From Amoeboaphelidium protococcarum (lineage: Eukaryota; Aphelidiomycota; Aphelidea), in assembly GCA_023515745.1 (NCBI GenBank), contig JALECJ010000254.1, positions 1,116,001 to 1,180,000 of the forward strand: 64,000 nt of DNA, written 5' to 3'. The notes under the pieces were generated by a model. It had not been told where the DNA came from and ran no database searches. It saw only the letters and a list, made by a program, of their open reading frames with translations. Position numbers and translations under genes: made by a program. Below, piece by piece: positions 39,760 to 51,813 of the stretch (positions are counted from its first letter, which is position 1; the number at the start of each line of letters is the position of its first letter).

Positions 39760-42281
39760 TCACAGCAAGTCCAAGTCAGGACCGACGGGCAACACAAAGT
39801 CCTCGTCATGGCGAAAGTCCCAGGTAGTGTCAAACTGCTGGAAAAACTCGTCCAAGTTTGGAATGTAATCCTGATAAATATCCTTATCCTAACTTCTTGA
39901 TATCTCCACATTACGTTCAACTGCAGGAAGATAATCGCGCCTTGTCAGTACATAGACTCTTATGCAATTGATACAATCATTAATGTCTCCCAGTGAATAG
40001 CCAGTGCACATCTCGATTCTTTACAGTTCATCCTCCGGATCATTCGACACAGGGAGTCGGCACTCACACGCAACATAGAAGGCAGCCGCTGAAACAACAC
40101 TAGGCGTAAATTCCAGAGACATTTTCAAATGTAGGAATATATCAATATTCTGCAGCGCGTCTCTGAAAATATCAAGCCGAAAATGATAAGGCTCTGGTGG
40201 ATAACATTGCTTACTGCTCTTTACAGCACTTGTCGCTGGAAACAGTTCAGGATACACCATGGTTGCCTTCCGCATATATAAACACAGCCAGTCAAAGTAG
40301 GTAGGCGGCGTAAGTCTCCAGTGCAAACTCTACAATATGGCAATGATAACTCCAAATGTTATATGTATATAAATGTACAAAGCAATTAAAACTTACCTAA
40401 ACAATAGCCAGTTCCACAGCATTAAATTACCCCACACTTAGATTGTTTCCACCTGTAAAGCGAATGATTTCTTTGACCGGTGGTGGCTATATTTCCTCCT
40501 TCTTTGATGCAATAAAAAGACACGCCGCAGCGACAATCTGATGCAAGTCGTTAGATATCTTTGTTGTAATAGAATAAAATCTATCCAGATAATTGAGAGC
40601 CAACTAAAACGTTTCCCTGTGCAGCTTCATATCTGTTGAAGTCTCCATCATCCAGTTCACAATAATCATTCTCATACCAGGATTGAGCTCCTAGTACTGA
40701 AAGTAATGAGGATTAGGCAGATACGTTTCCTCAACTTCTCTCCACGCAGTCCAAATGTCATTTCGAAATTGAATTTCTTCAGAGAGCAAAGCTGAAATCT
40801 TGGGAAGATTCTGAGGCCATGGACTTTTTGGGGTCTTCAAAACTCGTCTCAAATCGTACGGAGAAGAGGTGGATAGCCTTGAAGAGCAGCCAGGAAGATA
40901 TAGTTCATACTTAAATTTGATCCACTTTCTTAGACATCCATTATCATCCAGTGCATTGTAGAGTTCAAAGTGTTGACTCAGATCATCATCTTCGCCGTCG
41001 ACATCACAGTCAGGATCGAATACATTTTCGTCATCATTGAGCTCATTCAAGATATCTTGCGGAGTCTATAGAGGAATTGAGCACAAAGGATAAAAGGCTG
41101 AAGAGTGCTTTGGCTTTGCATCATCCACTCCCGCAGAAGCATTTTAAACGGTCTCTCCTTGTAATTCTAGAGGAGATGTGCCAATAAAAGGATCCAGAGA
41201 AATATTCATTGTACCTGATGTAATATACGAGTTGTTGAGATTATTCTGCAGCTTGCCAGCCTATTACTAGAGTAAGGATGTATCTAAAGTCTCGGAACAG
41301 TATAAATCCTTGCTAACATCGAGTTGAGGAGATGAAGCAATAGCATTACAAGGCAAGAGATGTGCCTTTTTAGCGGTAGGTTTAACAAACACTCCCAATC
41401 CACTGTTAGACAGAGAAGCATGTGGTAAAACTTTAGCGCTTGCAGTACTTTAACTTTACCACTAGCAAAAATCAACAGTTCTGTCGCCAAAGTTGAAATT
41501 ATCACCTTTAAAGAATGGAGTATCATCTGGAGAGTTTGAGGCTACAGACAGTGGCTCTTTACATGTAAAAGTAAACCCGCTAGTTGCATCTGGTTATTTT
41601 TCCACAAAACTAATTAGATTCTCCTTGGCTGATGAACTCCTAGCATTGCCATCGCCATCAGTGTTATCCAGCGACTCATCATTGATCGATATTTTGGCCA
41701 AAGATTCGTTATTGAACATCTCCTTGGTGGACATACGCACTCTATCCAACTTTGATGAAGAGTGACGATTAAACCATCTTGGAGATGGCGAACAGTGCGA
41801 CTCCACAGGAACAAACACTCTAGTATTGTAAGACCAACCAAGCTCAGACTTGATATATTCTGCCGACGATAGAACATTTGTACCCATAGAGTCAGCTTAA
41901 TCCATTCTCAACTTTTTATTACTACTTGGAAGCATAGAACCAGCACGTCTTATATCAGACACTGAACAGTATTTGTTTGTAGGAGTAAGACTCTCATCAT
42001 AGCCATCAACTAGCGCTCTCTTCGCCCTCTCCTACACAGTACAAGAATACAAGTATGTAATGGACGTATTGAAATGTACAAGTAGAGACATTATAAATAC
42101 CTTATTAGAGGCAGACATTGTATTCAGCTCTTTGAGTGCTGATATTCTTGAGCTATTTAAATTCCTACCACTTCAAAGATAATGATGATTATAATACAGT
42201 TGATGACTGACTGATAAATCGATGTAAAACTTACTCAGAATCTGTTTCAGCCTGGTCTCTCTCAGACTGCACAATAGTCAT
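39760..42281 (-). CDS. CCNE1: Cyclin E-like G1/S or mitotic cyclin
   Basis: Four exons: 42235-42281, 42101-42170, 40397-42031, 39760-40329; introns 64, 69 and 67 nt; 773 aa. A long disordered N-terminus (about 500 residues) precedes the cyclin box. The box begins MRMIIVNWMMETSTDMKLHRETFQLALNYLDRFY with the MRAIL-like helix and the Glu/Lys pair for CDK contact, then FIASKKEEIQPP. The third intron falls inside the box; splicing joins VELAIVQ to SLHWRLTPPTYFDWL, a spacing and wording closest to cyclin E. An acidic stretch (DPDCDVDGEDDD) precedes the box. CDK partner and phase are not provable from sequence alone. Confidence 0.85.
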
Positions 42282-42722
42282 GATAATTGATATGGCAATA
42301 GTCAAACTGAGTATATTCCAATGCACACCTTTATAGATATCAATAAAGATAACAAGATTGTGTGTAAATATGTGTCACAATTTCAGTGAGTGAAGAGTGT
42401 TAAGTCTACTATACAGAAGATACTCAGTCTAGTCTTGCTTCTAAAGCGGAGGAGTTGAAACAAAAAAGCGAGAAAAATATCCACGCGCGTCAAGTTGGAG
42501 AGTCCGAATGAGCGAGCGTTTTGTTCCGATTTGTTTCACCCCTGGCTGTTAACCAGAAACACTCTACGATGAAACTGAGCGATTGTGAAACGACAAAGCA
42601 CAGAGTATTTTGATCATAGATTATAGTAAGACTGATAGTTAGAGCTATCAATAAAAGATTTAAATGAAGCATTGAATTAACTTAAAGATTCGTAGAAAAC
42701 TATTTTATACAAAGCTGACTTA
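42282..42722. other. Intergenic
   Basis: 441 bases between the start of the cyclin gene and the end of PIG-T (both minus strand). It contains TGAAACG at 42586-42592 and a CACGCGCGTC word near 42482; CGCG-containing words like this recall cell-cycle boxes, but that is inference. No gene seen. Confidence 0.35.
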
Positions 42723-44222
42723 TCATTTCATGAATCGACCAAAAAGCTTCTTGATCAACTTGTGTATCAGGCCTTTAAGACCACCGCGACTCGTTTTAGC
42801 ATCATAAAAGTCCCTTACCATAAGATTGTACATTGACCCAAAGTACAAGGCAATAACGGTGCTAGTCAGCGTTATCACATTGTAAGGCATACTGAAGTCA
42901 GGTTGAGCCAGTGTCATCAAAACATTATTACTATATACAGTCTGATTGTCTGACAATTTCAGCCATGCAGGGCCGATATCGTATCCTCTACTTGGATCAG
43001 GGGGATACTCTGAGTACTACAAAAGTCTTTTATCATAATCAAACGTAATATTCGTATTTCCGCACGGCAAATTGAGGTTCAATTTAATAACAGATGGCTG
43101 GACGCGGTCAATGGCTTTCTGATACGACATGGGGCCTGTCAGAGCAGTTGTCGGCTACACCTTAAGAGTGTGCATCCATAGCATTAGGAACCACGGGTAA
43201 ACATCATGATACTCAACTTTTTTTGCGGTATTCAATTGATCACTGGTGCAGTATCGGCTGATCTCAATATGCATTTATCCATAGTCGTCCCCACGACCAG
43301 AAATGTATTTAAAGATTTAGATTTAGGAAGTACTCAATTTATCAGCCTATGACTTCGCTGTGCCAGAAATCTAACCAATAACGTCAGATTTAGAGTAGAT
43401 ACATCGTCGCATTGACCCAATAGATTTTTAAGTTAAGCATTTTCTATCAAGAGACACGTTATGAAGTGCAGAATCATACTCCACTACAACCACAGTTTAT
43501 TCAGAGACAAGGCTCAGTCTTTCAATCTAACCTCCTAGCAACTTTTGCAAATCCCAAACACCATCATGTCCAATTTTATACAGAGATTCAATTTAAATTT
43601 CAGCTACATGCTCATTTATATTCAATTGGAAGGAATGATAATGAGAGTCAAGTATTTTGTAAGGATTTATAATACCACGGACACCAGTTCCTTTGGGTGC
43701 GTTGTAAGTAGGTAGAAGCTTGAGGAGAGGAGTAAGATTTTCAGTACAAACAGCCTCATTTAAACTACTTAATCTATACGTGTGATCGTCAATAGCCACG
43801 ATGCTATTAAATCCAGACTTTCCGAATTAAACGGTACTACAAAAGGCTGAAGACACTCGACTGAACAATTGCTCAACATCGAACATGGATAATTTATCAG
43901 GTGAAGTTGGACGATACGCTATCAAGAGTCCATTAGGCTAAGGATAAAAACTACCATATCCATCCACACTCTAGGATACAAAGGGATTAACATTTCCTCT
44001 GGTGAGAGCAAGCTGCAGAACGTCTCCATCATCATAAATAAAGCCCTGTCGCAGCATTTAGTCCACCTCCACCCTGAATGTCATTCGAAACCTCACATAA
44101 TTCTTCTTGATAAAATCAATTTTTAACTCTTCAGAATATCCATACACCTGAGAACTAAGTATTATGACCAAGACGCTTAATATTAGCAATACTTTGCTGT
44201 ATAAATCTGCAATTGAGAGCAT
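42723..44222 (-). CDS. PIGT: GPI transamidase subunit PIG-T (Gpi16)
   Basis: Intronless, 499 aa. ER membrane subunit of the transamidase that attaches GPI to proteins. An N-terminal signal-anchor (LLILSVLVIILSSQVYG), a large lumenal domain with FRVEVDQMLRQGF..., FCSTVQFGKSGFNSIVAIDDH, and the conserved late block LNTAKKVEYHDVYPWFLMLWMHTL. A final membrane helix sits at QPDFSMPYNVITLTSTVIALYFGSMYNLM, followed by a short basic cytosolic tail, as in PIG-T. Conserved Cys for the PIG-K disulfide would be in the N-terminal half (not verified). TGA 42723-42725. Confidence 0.94.
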
Positions 44223-44433
44223 CTTTATTCACTGAATTTCTATTCACACTCAATCTTTACCAAGCAAGCGGCCACGTTCGAAACAATTAGGAAAAGAGAA
44301 AGCGCGTCGGTCTGTCGTTAAAGAGCTTGCCGCAAGTACAGCTAGAAGCATACCGTTTAATTTTGGCATTCTTGCGGGCTTCCCAGTGAGAAACCTCCGC
44401 TGTGTTTGAAACCAGAAAGTATAAATAGTAACA

Positions 44434-45153
44434 ATGCAGTTGAGTAAAGAGGAGATATAGAGACATTTGGATTAGCTTGGATTATCATACACTGAAGAGC
44501 TATTGGATTAGTTTGTAAAAGAATTCAACAATCAGCCAGATTAGATAACTGCTCCCAACGATAAAGTTCCCGTACCATTTGAATCGTATGATATCTCTAC
44601 TCCCTCAGTAGACTCTAAATTTGGAATACAGTATTCAAAAAGTGATCTGAATGAATAAATGTAATTTTAATAAGATAATAATTAAATGGAATTTAGTCGA
44701 TAATAAGTGCTGGGTGAATTGAAATAGATGGGTTATCACGATGTACCAGAGGATGTTATTGATGATATCCTCTGTGATCTCCATCATGAATAGAGAAGAC
44801 GGCGTGAAGATAACATTTATGATGCCTCTGCTCCTCCTCCTCTTATAAATGGTATAAATTTTAAACGTGCAATTATACAGAATCAAGTTGATTTATCATC
44901 AGTTAGTCAACTCATAAGAGTGCAACGTTAATAACAGTAATCGACATCAGATTAACGATAAACTTCGACCAAACACTAGAGAGTAATAAATTAATCCTCA
45001 TCTAGGCCAAAGTACAATAACAAGACAGACGTGGTGAAAATGTATCACATGTATCGCAAGATTTGGGAAAATGATTAATTTCTTTAAAGGCAAGAGGGGA
45101 AACTCAAGCCCAAAAAAATGTTTAATGGTATTGGATACAAAGATGTAATGTGA
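44434..45153 (+). CDS. HYLS1: HYLS1-like centriolar protein
   Basis: Intronless, 239 aa. Middle region LGELKQMGYHDVPEDVIDDIL matches the N-terminal HYLS1 helix pattern, and the C-terminal segment DVVKMYHMYRKIWEND matches the HYLS1 box (D-P/V-V-x-x-Y-x-x-Y-x-x-x-W). HYLS1 is a core centriole protein needed for transition-zone and flagellum formation. The N-terminus has a second helix of the same type (LSKEEIQRHLDQLGLSYTEELLDQF). Very many TAA/TAG codons. If correct, the organism should make centrioles and a flagellum. Moderate confidence because the family is short and divergent. Confidence 0.68.
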
Positions 45154-45251
45154 TACGACTAAGTATATGACTAAAAGAATGTGTAAATAAAATAGTCATA
45201 CGATTAATTTTCTAATAATAATACTCGTGTATAGGATTCACTGATATGATA

Positions 45252-45887
45252 TCAAGCGTCTTATTGATCAATATTTCTCAGCACAACTCTCTTGGATGGG
45301 TATCCAGCAGCTGGTGATTCCAGGACTGCATACTGAACTTGACCATTATCGGACATCCAAACACTGATCTGACCATTAGCTATTGATCCGCTGACAGAGA
45401 AACGCGTAAAAGCCTTGCCATTAGAGTCATACATGATTCCGTGCACATTACTACTGCCTCTATTATGCTGAATGTAACCTTTAATTGGTTCACCAAGGAT
45501 AAGCTTGGCGTTCTCATTATCTTTGGCCAGCTGAAGACATTCGTCATAAACTTTGGTGAATGATATATGCCTTTTACCGGTGATGAAATTTCCAATAGGA
45601 TCATAGCCGGATAGTTCACTAAATAACAGGTATCCAATCGTGGCAGTAAGTCCCAATCCTGCAGTAACTAGACCAACGTATGATGTTTATCTACCAGTGT
45701 AAACGACGCGTTATCCCGGTGTCATTTAACTCCATGAAAGATTGTCCAAATTAGCTAGCTCATTTCTCTACTGCAATCGGACAAGCTTTAGCGACTTCTA
45801 AGGCTTACTCCCATTATTTTAAGGCACCGCTTAAGAGTATAAGCGTCTAAGTGCAATTGTATACTTTTACTTGAATAATAAATTCAT
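45252..45887 (-). CDS. TIMM21: Mitochondrial import subunit TIM21
   Basis: Intronless, 211 aa. Inner-membrane partner of TIM23 that couples it to respiratory complexes. The N-terminal basic amphipathic start ends in RLYSQAVP, a typical processing-peptidase site. Next is a conserved preceding block (LSWSQMTPGQRVVYTGRQTS), one membrane helix (about 73-93, VGLVTAGLGLTATIGYLLF), then the intermembrane-space TIM21 fold with YDECLQLAKDNENAKLILGEPIKGY and FSVSGSIANGQISVWM. The start ATG at 45885-45887 is 18 codons before the processing site. TGA 45252-45254. Confidence 0.88.
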
Positions 45888-46115
45888 AGTGTTCTACAAC
45901 TCGTTTCTAATTCTATTCTGATGCTATATAATGATCTTCACGGCAGGCGCGGAAAAGACGGAAAACCACACGCGTCGTTCTCGCGCAGTTTTCGCTGCCA
46001 TTTTACTCTTTTACGCCCTCACATATCATACAGGAGTGTAAGGTATAAGGCTGTCGCTGCACAATTCAAGTATAATTTGTTAGCTTATTTAGAATTTATC
46101 TTTTTAAAAATAAAC

Positions 46116-46949
46116 ATGGCGTAAGAATACCGGTTCCCAACTCATAAACTCAAACCCATAGATGAGAGCGATCCTAGGTAGCCGCTGGTTATCGTTGCAT
46201 GTGGATCTTTTTCACCCGTGACGTATCTGCATATGCGCATGTTTGAGATGGCCAAGGATTTTATAGTGACCACTCTACCTGAAAATCCTGCAAACGTGTA
46301 ATAATAGAACGCTACCATCAGTCAAGTTAATGTAGAACGCGTCGCCCAGGTGGACACGATAAGCAGAGTGATGAATGTGGGTGGATAAGGATTTTAGTTA
46401 CTGGGTGGGTATTTCAGTCCGGTGAGTGATGCGTATAATAAGCATGGATTGGCACCGGCGAAGCATCGCGTCAACATGCTCAAACTGGCTCTCGATAATG
46501 GTGGAAGCGACTGGCTTATGGTTGATGAATGGGAGAGTTAGTAGAGTGTATTTCAGAGGACAGCTATAGTGTTGGATCATTTCCACCGCGAACTAAATGA
46601 GAAGATGAAGCCATCTAGGCCAATTAGACTGATGCTACTAGCTGGCGGAGATTTGATTGAGAGTTTCCAAATCCCCAATCTGTGGGATGTTCAAGATCTT
46701 CATCATATATTGGGAGATTACGGTTGCCTAGTGCTAGAGCGAACAGGGGCAGATACCCATAGTTTCCTGCTGGAAGATGACATCTTATACATGCATCGTA
46801 AGAATGTGTTTGTTATTAAGCAGTTGATCTAGAATGACATTTCCTCCACTAAAGTTCGTCTCTTTGTCAAGAGGGGCTTCAGTATTAAATATCTCGTACC
46901 AGATAGTGTTGTCAAATACATTTACCAGAATCGGTTATTTCTGGAATGA
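46116..46949 (+). CDS. NMNAT1: Nicotinamide/nicotinate mononucleotide adenylyltransferase (NMNAT)
   Basis: Intronless, 277 aa. Makes NAD from NMN and ATP. The nucleotidyltransferase entry motif is [16 protein letters not shown] (Gly30-x-Phe-x-Pro, His39), followed by the family blocks [24 protein letters not shown] and [11 protein letters not shown], and the C-terminal [13 protein letters not shown] (ISSTxVR motif). TAG/TAA codons sit at variable or Gln positions. It fits the de novo NAD theme suggested by the kynurenine-related genes downstream. TGA 46947-46949. Confidence 0.95.
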
Positions 46950-47054
46950 ACATCATTTATAATTAGGTGAGAGATGTATCAAGTTATAATACAGGAAAGA
47001 GATGTTAATAAACGCGTATTTTATTGTACATGATCATATTTTTTATCATGGACA

Positions 47055-48782
47055 TCACGTCCTGTTATTTCGCTAGTCAGCAGAGCTTGAGGACACTGAG
47101 CGCGGCCTGGAGCCAGATGAATTCTCAACATCTGGACTTGCCAAATTACCAGCGGCCATCGGGACTTCAAGGTTGCCACTGAGTGGATTCACTTGACGCT
47201 CCTGCTGAGTTTGTAGCACTTTAGTATTGTATGAGCCACAGCATTAACACTTGTGATAGAGGAAATGATACTTGGTCTTACTCTTCTCCTCGCAGTCATT
47301 GCACAGGATTACACTGGAAAAGTCTTCATACTCCGCAGGCATGGTATGATTCTCGAGCATCTTATCAATCTGCTAAAAGTACGCGTTCATGTTAGACAGA
47401 GATTTCCAGCAGATGGGACACTGATAAGAGTTCTTGATATGTTCATTGTAACATGTTAAATGGATACTATGCCCACAAGACATAAATATTACCGTGCTCG
47501 TACTAGTGAACATGTAATCTTCACAAATCGGGCAATTTTACTCCAAATTACGCTCAATGCAACGATGGTTATCTTTCAGATTCATCGCCAGGCAGACATT
47601 ACATTTATCGCAGTGAAAGTAATCTATCCCAAGTCCTCTACCAATACGACATAGACCACATTTATCGCAGTGGTAGATACTCTAATTAGGATCATTATTC
47701 CAGAATTTGCAAACATCGCAATAATACTTGGCCAAGGTGGCCTAACAAGGAGGATTGGCGCATTGTTAAGCTGCAGGTTAAACCACTTTACATAACATGC
47801 ACATCATATTCACAGTGGCGTGTCTGTTAATTTAATGATCAGTCTCCTACTCATCATGACAAAGTCTGCAAGTGTAGAATTTTCCGCAACAGGCAGCCTA
47901 TAATTTACAAGACCTCTGATAATGCTTACATCCCAATAGACGTACAGATTCATCAAAATACGTATTATCAAGAGCTGTGGGAGCGACATTGTGCTCAACT
48001 CCATGCAAATCACAAACCACCGCGGCAGTATCCTTATCAATCTGATTACCGCTTGCTATTGCTTAATGATTCAGTTGAGATAATCTTTTAACAGGTGGCT
48101 AGTGTGAAAACTATTACATCATCAACTTTTAGATACGACGAGCTTTCTCCGAGTTATCGAGCGCCAAGTCCTTCTGCACTTCCATAATCTATCGACGTAA
48201 TTACACCTACGCTTGATTCTCTGCTTAATCGCTAGAAGAGCTGGTTTAACCATTAATGTCCATATTGTCTCCGCCGCCACCATTACTTGGATTCACAATG
48301 GAGGACGGCTACTAGCCCGAGGCTTAAGATACAGCAGTCATCATTTGATACGGCGACACTTCGACATACACGCGATGCTCAGCTGCAGGATCACTTAAAG
48401 TATTGTCAGTCATTGAGAAATCAGATATAACATTCGTGGTGGCAGTTGCAGTGGTGGCCATATCGGAATCCATAGCCAAATGAGATGACATACCAGTGGA
48501 ATTAGTAGCTGCCGATGGATAATGAAAGTGTTGATCGTTGTTACTGCTCAATGCCTGCTAACGATTACGACGACTATTCGACTATTGCACAGAAGAAGGC
48601 GAAGTGGACGGGGCAACGGCAGACAGTGAAGGTGATGCATCAACATCATTGCTCCCACCACTTAGATCATCAATCGGAGTGCGTGCCAAATCTTCCACCA
48701 TTCTATCAAACTGCTCATCCACCGACGACTGCCCAGCCGAGCTTCCAGACATTTAATTACCATCTCTCCCACCTGAAGACAT
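47055..48782 (-). CDS. RCHY1: CHY/CTCHY/RING zinc-finger E3 ligase (PIRH2/RCHY1 type)
   Basis: Intronless, 575 aa. A long Ser/Thr/Gln-rich N-terminus (about 1-240) precedes the CHY zinc finger (LGCKHYQRSCKLQAACCGKFYTCRLCHDE), then the CTCHY finger (YYCDVCKFWNNDPNQSIYHCDKCGLCRIG), the RING-H2 (NCPICEDYMF...CGHSIHLTCYNEH...CPICWK) and the C-terminal zinc ribbon (LCNDCEEKSKTKYHFLYHKCQCCGSYNT). That order is diagnostic for RCHY1, which ubiquitylates p53 and other targets in animals and has fungal and plant relatives. TGA 47055-47057. CGTTTCA lies about 95 bases upstream of the ATG. Confidence 0.93.
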
Positions 48783-49063
48783 TATATAATATAGTAACTT
48801 TCAAAATTAAAATTGCTGCAATAGAAGATTCTACTAGAAAATAGAGATTGTGAAAGAGAAACAAAGAGATTGATTCCGTTTCACTTTGAACTAACGAAAC
48901 AATCCGATCGTGTGCGCGAGCTCTTCAATTTACGCGATCAATTTCAATGACCAATCAGGAGAATGGATAGGAAGTCAATGCTTTCAATAAGAACGCAAGG
49001 TTGAGAAAATGCATAAAGAATTAAAACAGCCAACAGTATAATAAACATTGCATTCCTATTGTT

Positions 49064-50005
49064 TCAATTGAGATAGATTACTTACTCGATTTTGTTATAA
49101 TTTCCATAGTCTTGATCACCATAAACAACTTTTACTATTACGTAGATGGAGAGCATGTATAGAATTTCAACGCCATTACTGAGTGCCATTCTTAAGAAAT
49201 TGAACAGCGTCTCCGGATCATCAGCCTTGGGAGGAGGGAGAAACGCGTACAATGCAAACACAGACACGCTGAGATAAAGAGCCAACTTTTAGCCCGTCTT
49301 GACAGCCACAATCACAGCAAGCACCAGATACAGTATACAAGACAAGATAATGGCGATTAACGCCGGGCTCATTAGTCCAGCTTTTTGTGCTTTGGTGCTA
49401 ACGAACAACTTGATTCCATACTTTTCCACGATATGCAGTGACTAACACGGTCTGGTCTCAACAAAGAAATCGTAAGCGCCACAGAAAGCAGCCAACAAGG
49501 CAACACCGTACAACAACTCTTTAATCTTGAGCCATTGCGGGCGAACGTTAGTAGCAGTATAATGTAGAGATTTATCAATAGCCGAATTCTACTAGATTGA
49601 TACATGCGATGGCGGGAATAATCTGTCGATAATATGATAGGCCGCAGCGAATAGAATGCTAATCGTTGTACCATGCAAAAGATACGTCATACATACACCA
49701 TATTTGAGCATTTGCACAGCAATAGACTATTCTACATCATCGTCAACACCGTCGCCGTTATAGGAAATATAATCCACGTCATTCAATATGGATGGACTGG
49801 CACAGCGAAGCGCATTATCAAAAATTAACCCGCACACAATGATCAATATACCATAGACAGCAAGTGCAACAGGCGAAAATTTCCTGAATAGAATACACAT
49901 CTGTACCAAGAGGATGACATGCACGACAGCATAATTACCGTGCAAGATTTAGAATATTATTTTGTACAGAGCAGATTGAGTGGTTGTTGTTGTATTATCC
50001 ATCAT
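49064..50005 (-). CDS. Multi-pass membrane protein of unknown function
   Basis: 313 aa, from ATG 50003-50005 to TGA 49064-49066. About seven hydrophobic helices (e.g. VVHVILLVQMCILF, VALAVYGILIIVCGLIF, LIAIILSCILYLVLAVIVAV), an acidic loop DGVDDDVE, and the C-terminal end near VIVKVVYGDQDYGN. No family recognised. Near the 3' end, GAGTAAGTAATC looks like a donor; a 30-nt intron ending AATAG would add another hydrophobic helix, but 30 nt is shorter than every other intron here, so I keep the unspliced end. Confidence 0.6.
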
Positions 50006-50194
50006 AAATTCCGATTGATTATAAAAATAGCTCTGATGAGAGAGAATAGAGTGGCTGACAAACGCTGAATGTAAAGCGGAGGCGAATTTTCAACGCGTCT
50101 CCTGATTGATTGCCCTTACATAGGTTCAGATACCGGGAAGTGACTTCACAGCGGCTCAACTCTGTATACAAATAGTCACTTAATGTTAAATAGA

Positions 50195-51367
50195 ATGGAC
50201 TCTTTAATAAATACTTAAATTGCTGATTAGATTGCTTTTAATTCGCGACTTTCTGATATTAGAGAATGGTTGAAGCATAATCAATTGCCCGATTAGGAAA
50301 ACAATTTCACCTGTAACACTAGAGCCAAGCTATGGAAGCTATTACTTGGTGTCGATTCCGTATCTGCCACTGAATACAAGTCGCTCATTGGGAGAGGGCC
50401 AAGTTCATTTTATGAAAAGATCAAGAAGGACACTAATAGGACGTTTAAAGCTGACAGTGACTTCAAAAGCATGGTTGATGAGGGAAAGTTGATTCGCGTG
50501 CTGAATGCGTTCATTTGGAAGATTGATTCAGATGGCTGGAATGATTAGAAGCATAAGTTTACCTACGTCCAAGGTATGAATGTATTCGCAGGTATATTTT
50601 TGTATGTAATGCCTGAGCTAGATGCTTTCTATTGCTTCTTCAAATTCATTACTCAAGTATGTCCTCAGTATGTTCAACCACAACTTGATGGCGTCCATCA
50701 CGGACTTGAGGTATTTGTGATTGTTTGACTCGCGTTGTTTCTAAATCAGCATTTTTTAACACGTATATGTAGTTACTTGATGAAGCTCTAAAGGAATGTG
50801 ATTATGAAATATGGAATCATTTCAAAGTTCATAAACTCATACCGCAGACATATGGGTTCCCAAGTAAGTTTATTCTTTAGCACTTAGGTTTGATTGGAAT
50901 TATACGCGATCTGTAGCTGTTATGACTTTTTCTGCGTGTACGGAGCCACTGTCGCAGGCAATTTTGTTATGGGATTATTACATTGCGAATGGCTTTCACT
51001 GTAACATTGTATCTGCAATAGCTCAGTTTCAACTGATGAAACAAGATTTATTAAAGTCCTCAAGGTAAGATATGTTCCTTACATGCGGTCATTATATTTA
51101 AATTCGCGTGCGGGTAGTCCAATGAAGCTGGTTCGCGTGATGCCTTCCCTGGATTCGAAAGCAATCATTGAGCGTATACCGTTAATCGCAAGTACTATTT
51201 CTGATGACTTGTGGAAACGCATTTGTGTGCACATGCGGTAAAGTAAATCTCTCATAAGTTACAAATCAGAATCGTCTGTCCATCCTTCCAGTGATGCGCT
51301 TCAGGACATTGATGATTTGGTCATTTCAGACGATGATGACAACGACCAGGATAATGTTTTTGACTGA
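50195..51367 (+). CDS. BUB2: TBC-domain GTPase-activating protein of the Bub2/Cdc16 type
   Basis: Four exons: 50195-50710, 50773-50863, 50917-51064, 51118-51367; introns 62, 53 and 53 nt; 334 aa. The TBC core reads TRAKLWKLLLG at the start, FTYVQGMNVFAG (YxQGMN block), HKLIPQTYGFPTVMTFSACTEPLSQ, LLWDYYIANG and SSSPMKLVRVMPSLD. The last three blocks match Bub2/Cdc16, which controls mitotic exit or septation through a small GTPase. Splicing is required to join these blocks; intron 2 sits at YGFP/T. The classic Arg-finger motif IxxDxxR is not evident, as in Bub2 relatives. An acidic tail ends DQDNVFD. Confidence 0.88.
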
Positions 51368-51813
51368 CTGAATTGAAATTTACGTGTGATCGGGATCTCG
51401 TTTAATTTTAGTGGTGTACAGTAGTAATAAAAGCTCAGCTATAGTAGCGCGCGAAATTTTCAAAAATGATAAATAAACGCCTTACGCCATGTGCCACCTT
51501 TTATATGTCGTCTGAAACAAGTACGATATTTAATAAAGCTGATCTCCTACTCACATAAACTCTCAATTCCATCATTATTGTTGCAACTTATACAGTAGCC
51601 AATATTCTGTCTGCATCACTCAATCAATCACCATCCACACGACCGACCGGCAGACGAACCAATAAACAAATCTTCAGCTTCAATTGTTCTTTCACAACGC
51701 CACACAATCTTTAACAAATAATAGCATTTTTTTATTATCAATTAGTTGAAACAAGGCTTTATTTCGTAAAATTAATAAAGTCATCTTTATCAACATCATA
51801 ATTTGGTTAGGAT
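51368..51813. other. Intergenic
   Basis: 446 bases between two plus-strand genes; AT-rich with a run of T near 51727. Likely 3' end of the TBC gene and leader of the RhoGEF gene. No RNA gene or repeat seen. Confidence 0.35.
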
